Source of the DNA: Porites lobata
Lineage: Eukaryota; Cnidaria; Anthozoa; Scleractinia; Poritidae
Assembly: GCA_942486035.1 (NCBI GenBank)
Contig: CALNXK010000528.1
Span: forward strand, 23,501-87,500
DNA length: 64,000 nt
Direction of reading: 5' to 3'
Below the pieces are notes generated by a model, which searched no databases, had not been told where the DNA came from, and worked only from the letters and a program-made list of their open reading frames with translations. Numbering within the stretch: position 1 is the first letter of the stretch; each line of letters begins with the position of its first letter. Position numbers and translations under genes: made by a program. Of this stretch, positions 57,795-64,000 are shown one piece after another.

Positions 57795-58349
57795 GTAAGT
57801 AATGCCTTTTCCGTTTTCTCTTTTGTGCTTGTTGCCTCGGGGAATGTTAAACATAGATGCTGAAAAACTGACGATTGTCTGCCTGTACTCTTATCTACAT
57901 TTTTATTTTATAGTGGAGAGTTTTTTTTTTACAAGTGGATTATAGATCTCTTGTGTTATTAAGCGTGTATGCTAATAAAGCTCTAAATTGGAGTACACTG
58001 CATTGCTCGGGGATAAAATAGAAATAAGTTTACAGTACTTTGCGACAGAGCAATGTATATCGGGTATTGTTTTTTGTTTAAACAACATTTTCATATCTGT
58101 TCCTTTTCTTTTGTTACGTTGATGATCAGAGTTAGGGGAATTTATTTCGAGCTATCTTTCTGTGGCTTATAGCTTCTAAGTTTATAGAGCGGGCTGAATG
58201 ATAAAAAAGACAAAGAACATTGCTAGAGCGTTTTTTTTTAGTACTTTGTGAAAAAGCAAAGAATGTCAGAGTTGATATTAGTGGTTTGTTGACGTTTTTT
58301 ATCTTTTTTTCTTTTCTCTCCGCCTGTTTATAATCTATGAATATGGTAG

Positions 58350-58358
58350 GAGCCAAGC
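58350..58358 (+). CDS. Microexon B22, 9 nt, phase 1
   Basis: GAGCCAAGC (Ala-Lys) between AATATGGTAG and GTAAGTAATGCC. Confidence 0.6.
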
Positions 58359-59798
58359 GTAAGTAATGCCTTTTCCGTTTTCTTTTTTGTGCTTGTTGCC
58401 TCTGAGAATGTTAAATATAGATGCTGAAAAATTGACCATTGTCTGCCTGTACTATTATCTACATTTTGATTTAATAGTGGGCAGTTTTTTTGCCAGTGTA
58501 TTATGGATCTCTTGTGTTATTAAGCTTGTATGTTAATAAAGCCTAAATTGGAATACACTGCATTGCTCGGGGATGAAATGGAAATAAGTTTACAGAACTT
58601 TGCTATAGAGCAACGTATTATCGGGTATTGTTTTCTGTTTAAACAATATTTTTATTTCTTTTCCTTTTCTTTTGTTACGTTGATGATCAGTGCGGAGGGG
58701 AGGGGGGGGGGTGGTGCTCCGATTATTCTTCCTTTTTTGCCATGTAATCCGGCCCGAGGATTTTAAAGTGCGGCGACTTGTTAATCTACCTTAAACCATA
58801 GTTGTGCCTGGTCTTATTTCGGTTGTCTTGTCAATTTACTCTGGGTAAGTAAACTATCTTACGGTCTTGTACTTTGTCATGTGCTAATTGTTGCCTTAGT
58901 TGATGTGAATAGATGCAGCAGATATTCAGATGGTTCTTTTTTATTTTAAATTTGGCGACTCTGCTCTGTCAGTCATGATGCAGCAAACTTATACAGGGAA
59001 ATCTGTGTTAAGCGGTCACCCGTGGGAAACAAGGAAATGTCTGCTTTAAAATATGGGATAATATATTGGGCTAAAATAGACCGCTTAATAGCGTCGCCAC
59101 ATATTAATACATGACGTTTTAATAATCGTGAAGGTTTAAGTGTCATGTCTACTGAAGGCGGGAAGCAGGCCGAGAAAGGCCATGCAATGTGTTTTCATGA
59201 GTTTTCTCTCATTCTTAGTGTTATTTGCGTCCAATATTCTTTCAAGTTGTTTTCATTTTTCTTGGGTTGATCACGTAGTCTACGAGGGACACAATTATCA
59301 TTCTTAGCAAAATTAAGCAGTACCTGTCGTACTACTTCCGTCTATATTTCAGTTCAGTCTTCGGGAAAGTATTCATAATTTCAGTATTCATGATAGTATT
59401 CATAATTTTCTCTATTTTCTGGGCTCCCTTATAAAATAGCCTCTGTACAGACCCCCCTTCCCTCCTCCCTTCAGTAAAAATCTGAGGGGAGAAGAGGTTG
59501 TCTGTACACAGGCGTATCATGAAACCGTGCAACCTTCTCGAAATTTTCTTGTAGTTCTCCCTCCCCTCACCCTATACAAAGCCGAAACTGGGGAAAAAAA
59601 TTCTGGAAACATGCGTCCAACGTTGTTTGTGGGGTGAGGAGAGGGGCAGGGTATGTGTGAACTGGAAAACGCCCCAGAAGTTCAAAAGTATTTCAAGACA
59701 TTTGTCCATGATTGTAGTTTGCCTTCATCCTTCTTACTAGGCTCAGTTTTTGTGGTCAGGAACAAAACATGGTTAGGAAATGTGTAGCGCTGATAAGT

Positions 59799-59997
59799 TG
59801 ATTACAATTAAAATGTGTCTTTGTGTTCTTAGCGCTAAAATGTTTGAAAATGCAGACGTTTCGGGACTTTCGTCCCTTCATCGGTGAAAGATGCAGTTAC
59901 GGCACCTTCCACTGATGAAGGGACAGTAGTCCCGAAACGTCTGCATTTTCAAAGATTTTAGCGCTAAGAACACAAAGACACATTTTAATTGTAATCA
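59799..59997. mobile_element. Foldback MITE with ~85-bp arms
   Basis: TGATTACAATTAAAATGTGT ... TTTCGGGACT pairs with its complement, ending GTAATCA at 59997. It lies between two copies of TCAGTTTTTGTG in an array spacer, so it inserted there with some extra left-hand sequence (from about 59757). Confidence 0.8.
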
Positions 59998-60613
59998 GTT
60001 TTTGTGTCAAGAATCAGTGAATCGGAGCCAGGACAGTAATAAATTCTCACTGGGAGCCCCCACTCCCAAACGCCCCTGTGTTGGGATGAATTATGGGAAG
60101 AGGCGAGCCCAGAGGCGGGAAGGAGCGGAAGATAAGGCGCCAGAGTGTGCCATCGCTGCGGGGAGGAGGGTGGGGCGACAAAATAGGTGTCTGGTGTCCG
60201 TTTTAGCGAAGACAGGAATAAACAACATCAAAAAAGGCCAATTTATACTCACAAATATATGCACAACGAGTTCCCTCCCGGATCCACAGATGCACGGGAG
60301 TTTAAATGTACGGGTCCCCGGGCACAGGGGGCGTTTGTGCGTGACGGCCGCTAGTGAGAATAGTCAGGAGGACTAAATTGTTTTGCTAGGGGAATTTATT
60401 TCGAGCTATCTTTCTGTGGCTTATAGCTTCTAAGTTGATAGGGCGGGCTGAATGATAAAAAAGACAAACAACGTTGCTAAATCGTTTTTAGTACTTTGCG
60501 ATAAATCAAAGAATATCAGAGTCGGTATTAGTGGTTTGGTGACGTTTTAACGATACTCACTTTTATCTTTCTTTCTTTTCTCTTTGGCTGTTTATAATCT
60601 ATGAATATGGTAG

Positions 60614-60622
60614 GAGCCAGCG
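60614..60622 (+). CDS. Microexon B23, 9 nt, phase 1
   Basis: GAGCCAGCG (Ala-Ser) between AATATGGTAG and GTAAGTAATGCT; same form as B14. Confidence 0.6.
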
Positions 60623-61974
60623 GTAAGTAATGCTCTTTCCGTTTTCTGTTCTATGCTTGCTGCCTCTGAGATTGTTAAATATAGATGCTGAAAAACTGAC
60701 GATTGTCTGCCTGTACTATTATCTACATTTTAATTTTATAGTGGAGAGTTGTTTTTACCAGTGGATTATAGATCTCTTGTGTTATTAAGCGTGTATGCTA
60801 ATAAAGCCTAAATTGGAATACACTGCATTGCTCGGGGATAAAATAGAAATAAGTTTACAGAACTTTGCTACAGAGCAACGTATATCGGGTATTGTTTTTT
60901 GTTGAAACATTTTCATTTCTTTTCCTTTTCTTTTGTTATGTTGATGATCAGTGGGTAGGGTGAGAGGTGGGTGGGGGGATGCTCCAATTATTCTTTCCTT
61001 TTTGCCGTGTAATCCGGCCCGAGGATTTTAAAGTGCGGCGACTTGTTAATCAACCTTAAACCATAGTTGTGCCTGATCTTATTTCAATTTACTCTGGGTA
61101 AGTAAACTATCTTACGGTCTTGTACTTTGTCATGTGCTAATTGTTGCCTTAATTGATGTGAATAGATGCAGCAGATATTCAGATGGTTCTTTTTTATTTA
61201 AATTTGGCGACTCTGCTCTGTCAGTCATGATGCAGCAAACTAATATACAGGGAAATCTGTGTTAAGCGGTCACCCTTGGGAAACAAGGAAATGTCTGCTT
61301 TAAAATATGGGATAATATATTGGGCTAAAATAGACCGCTTAATAGCGTCGCCACATATTAATACACGATCTTTTAATAATAAACTGGGAAAAAAGTTATG
61401 AAAACATGCGTCCAACGTTGTTTGTGGGGTGAGGGAAGGGGCAGGGTATGTGTGAATTGGAAAACGCCCCAGTAAATTCAAAAGTATCCCAACTTTTGTC
61501 CATGATTGTAGTTTGCCTTTATCTTCCTTACTATGCACAGTTTTAGTGTCAAGAATCAGTGAATCATCACCAGGACAGTATGTAGTCCGCAATGGACATG
61601 CAATGACAGCGGCAGAAAATAAAACGTGCATGGTTACTTTACTGCATAGTGATTTTACGTCACGGACGAGTTAGCGCTTGTTCCTTCAAATAAATTTCTT
61701 AGGTTCAAGTCGACTACTCAAAAACCAAGACATTCATCGACCTAAAAATTACTAGAAAATCTGTTAAACTAGAACAATAATCAATAGTCAGCAGAACTGA
61801 ATTGGTTTGCTAGGAGACTTTATTTTGAGCTCGCTTTTCTGTTGCTTATAGCTTTTAAGTTGATAGAGCGGGCAAAGAATATTGTAGCTACTTTTAGTGT
61901 TTCGATGATGATTAAACATAATTTTGTCTTGTTTTCCTTTCTTTATTTATGTCGATGATCAATGAACACGACAG

Positions 61975-61983
61975 CATGCCAGG
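61975..61983 (+). CDS. Microexon A15, 9 nt, phase 1
   Basis: CATGCCAGG between GAACACGACAG and GTAAGTAATTC. Phase 1: TGC CAG (Cys-Gln). The most different class A microexon in otherwise normal flanks. Confidence 0.6.
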
Positions 61984-62624
61984 GTAAGTAATTCTTGCAA
62001 GGAATTCCTTTTTTTGGCTCTTTTATATGCTTCATTGGTGCATCAGTCGATGTAAACAAATGGCAGCAACGTTAAATTGTTAGTCTCATGATTGTAGTTT
62101 GCCTTCATCTTCCTTACTATGCACAGTTTTAGTGCCAGGAATCAGTGAATCTTAACCATGACAGTATGTAGTCTGCAATGGACATGCAATGACAGCGGCA
62201 GAAAATAGAACGTGCATGGTTACTTTACTGCATAGTGATTTTACGTCACGGACGAGTTAGCGTTTGTTCCTTCAAATACTTTTCTTAGGTTCAAGTTGAC
62301 CACTCAAAAACCAAGACATTCATCGACCTAAAAATTACTAGAAAATCTGTCAAAGTAGAACAGTAATCAATAGTCCGCAAAACTGAATTGGTTGCTAGGA
62401 GACTTTATTTTGAGCTCTCTTTTCCGTGGCTTTTACCTTTTAAGTTGATAGAGCGGGCTGAATTATGAAAAAGACACTCAATGTTGCTAAAGGGTTATTA
62501 GTACTTTGCGATAAAGCAAAGAATATCAGAGTTGGTATTATTGGTTTGTTGAGGTTTTAATTAACACTCACTTTTATCTTTCTTTCTTTTATTTCCGCCT
62601 GTTTATAATCTATGAATATGGTAG

Positions 62625-62633
62625 AAAGGAGGG
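62625..62633 (+). CDS. Microexon B24, 9 nt, phase 1
   Basis: AAAGGAGGG between AATATGGTAG and GTAAGTAATGCC. Phase 1: AGG AGG (Arg-Arg). Last microexon in the window. Confidence 0.65.
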
Positions 62634-62980
62634 GTAAGTAATGCCTTTTCCGTTTTCTCTTTTGTGCTTGTTGCCTCTTGGAATATTAAATATAGATGCT
62701 GAAAACCTGACATTTGTCTGCCTGTACTCTTATCTACATTTTAATTTTATAGTGGAGAGCTTTTTTTCCAGTGGTTTATAGATCTCTTCTGTTATTAACC
62801 GTGTATGCTAATAAAGCCTAAATTAGAATACACAGCATTGCTCGGGGATAAAATAGAAATAAGTTTACAGAACTTTGCGATAGAGCAACGTATATCGGAT
62901 ATTGTTTTTTGTTGAAACAACATTTTCGTCTCTCTTCCTTTTCTTTTGTTATGTTGATGATCAGTGGGTAGGGTGAGAGG

Positions 62981-63001
62981 TGGGGGGGGGGGGGGGGGGG
63001 G
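62981..63001. repeat. Long poly-G tract in class D block
   Basis: About 20 consecutive G. The homologous tracts elsewhere are much shorter (about 6 at 21064, 9 at 29448, 16 near 46943), so the length is unstable. Confidence 0.8.
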
Positions 63002-63499
63002 ATGCTCCAATTATTCTTTCTTTTTTGCCGTGTAATCCGGCCCGAGGATTTTAAAGTGCGGCGACTTGTTAATCAACCTTAAACCATAGTTGTGCCTGAT
63101 CTTATTTCAATTTACTCTGGGTAAGTAAACTATCTTACGGTCTTGTACTTTGTCATGTGCTAATTGTTGCCTTAGTTGATGTGAATAGATGCAGCAGATA
63201 TTCAGATGGTTCTTTTTTATTTAAATTTGGCGACTCTGCTCTGTCAGTCATGATGCAGCAAACTTATACAGGGAAATCTGTGTTAAGCGGTCACCCGTGG
63301 GAAACAAGGAAATGTCTGCTTTAAAATATGGGATAATATATTGGGCTAAAATAGACCGCTTAATAGCGCTGCGACATATTAATACACGATCTTTTAATAA
63401 TAAACTGGGAAAAAATTCTGGAAACATGCGTCCAATTTTGTTTGAGGGGTGAGGGGAGGGGCAGGGTAATCAATAGTCAGCAGAACTGAACTGTAAAGG

Positions 63500-64000
63500 A
63501 TTAGTCGATTTAAACTAATTAGTATCGTCTGTCTCTAGTGGACAGTTTTTTTAGTTTTGCCAGTAGATTATCTATATCTGTGGATAGCGTTTAATGCTCA
63601 AAATAGACATGAATTACAATAAGAAAACGGAGGGGAGAGGGGGCTGTCTAAACACAGGCTACCATAAAACAGTGCATCCTTTTCGAAATTTTCATGTAAT
63701 TCTCCCTCCCTCGCCCTATACAAAGTTGCAACTGGAAAAAAAAATTCTGGAAACATGAGTCCAACGTTGTTTGTGGGGTGAGGGGAGGGGCAGGGTATGT
63801 GTGAATTGGAAAACGCCCCAGAAATTCAAAAGTATCCCAAGACTTTTATCCATGATCGTAGTTTGCCTTCATCCTTCTTACTATGCTCAGTTTTCGTGTC
63901 AAGAATTATTGAATCGGAACCAGGACAGTAATAAATTCTCACCGGGAGCCCCCACTCCCAAACGCCCCAAGGTTGGGATGAATTATGGGAAGAGGCGAGC
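63500..64000 (+). repeat. Start of a further array module, cut by the window end
   Basis: Class C-type post-exon block, then the GCCCCCACTCCCAAACGCCC and GGAAGAGGCGAGC spacer that elsewhere precedes a class B microexon. The array therefore continues. Confidence 0.8.

Larger units (their letters stand above)
1..62633 (+). other. Host gene span: tri-ubiquitin-like protein with microexon array
   Basis: Proposed single plus-strand transcription unit. Constant exons at 1-7862 have compatible splice phases (1-1-1-1-2-2-2-1-1). From 7863 on, the candidates are short symmetric phase-1 exons inside a repeat array that continues past the window. The constant part predicts an intracellular-looking protein: no signal peptide or membrane segment is visible, but the true N-terminus lies upstream of the window. 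Linking the array to this gene is an inference from strand, phase and adjacency; about 2.4 kb separates exon 7785-7862 from the first microexon at 10259. The array could instead belong to a separate gene whose first exon I did not recognise. Confidence 0.55.
9608..64000 (+). repeat. Large array of diverged microexon-bearing modules
   Basis: From about 9608 to the window end the DNA is built of related modules. The order within a module is: spacer core (GTCCAACGTTGTTTGTGG ... CATGATTGTAGTTTGCCTTC ... GAATCAGTGAATCGGAACC); GGCTTATAGCTT block; hairpin-forming block (AACGTTGCTAAAGCGTT, CTTTGCGATAAAGCAAAG, TTGTTGACGTTTTAACAA); T/C-rich tract ending in AG; microexon; GTAAGTAAT donor; then a post-exon block with a TTTTGCCAGT-like motif. 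Classes A, B, C, D/E and F share these blocks, so all seem to descend from one ancestral module. Order is mostly A - C - B (- B'), with local losses and fusions. It continues beyond 64000. Confidence 0.85.

Noticed and set aside
10100..62500. CRISPR array or bacterial repeat
   Set aside because: The repeats are long, diverged and eukaryotic in style, with splice sites and polypyrimidine tracts. The variable segments are 9 nt, far too short for spacers.

Overview
The window looks like nuclear DNA of an invertebrate animal, most likely an anthozoan cnidarian (coral or anemone type). Reasons: AT-rich spliced DNA with canonical GT/AG introns, tRNA-derived SINEs, many short terminal-inverted-repeat (foldback/MITE) elements, and triplet microsatellites. 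The taxon is an inference; nothing in the sequence names it. No bacterial gene, rRNA or intact tRNA gene is seen.

Region 1 (about 1-7862) holds the constant part of one plus-strand gene. I could link nine exons by matching phases: 1-25 (partial), 756-845, 1304-1441, 2615-about 2851, 3333-3714, 4734-5252, 5345-5371, 7102-7220 and 7785-7862. From position 756 they encode about 530 residues: an acidic stretch, a Ser/Thr/Pro linker, an Ala/Pro-rich stretch, three consecutive ubiquitin-like (beta-grasp) folds, a 9-residue mini-exon, and two exons sharing a KEAKGS motif. The last exon ends in phase 1. The introns carry MITEs, SINEs and microsatellites. I do not recognise the gene as a named family.

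Region 2 (about 9608-64000, running off the end) is a large array of diverged repeat modules. It is not a simple satellite. Most modules carry the same arrangement: a spacer core, two or three short potential RNA hairpins, a long polypyrimidine tract ending in AG, a tiny variable segment, and a perfect GTAAGTAAT-type donor. The tiny segment is 9 nt in nearly all copies (otherwise 12, 15, 21 or 24, always a multiple of 3). I count 15 class A, 24 class B, 2 class C and 2 class F candidates, 43 in all. Phase 1 is the only frame free of stops in all of them, and it is the phase in which the upstream gene hands over. The flanking intron is nearly invariant while the microexon changes, often with every difference altering an amino acid. 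My reading is that this is a hypervariable microexon array: each module contributes a split codon plus two (or a few) full codons to the tail of the tri-ubiquitin-like protein, through combinatorial, sequential or mutually exclusive splicing. I know of no described system like it.

The array has grown by tandem duplication (one pair of about 3.1-kb units is almost identical) and by unequal recombination joining one module type to another. It has also been invaded by MITEs. Ten class C modules have lost the donor and their exon-like sequence no longer varies, which gives an internal control. Long open frames within the array lie in the spacers on both strands and shift between copies; I do not regard them as genes.
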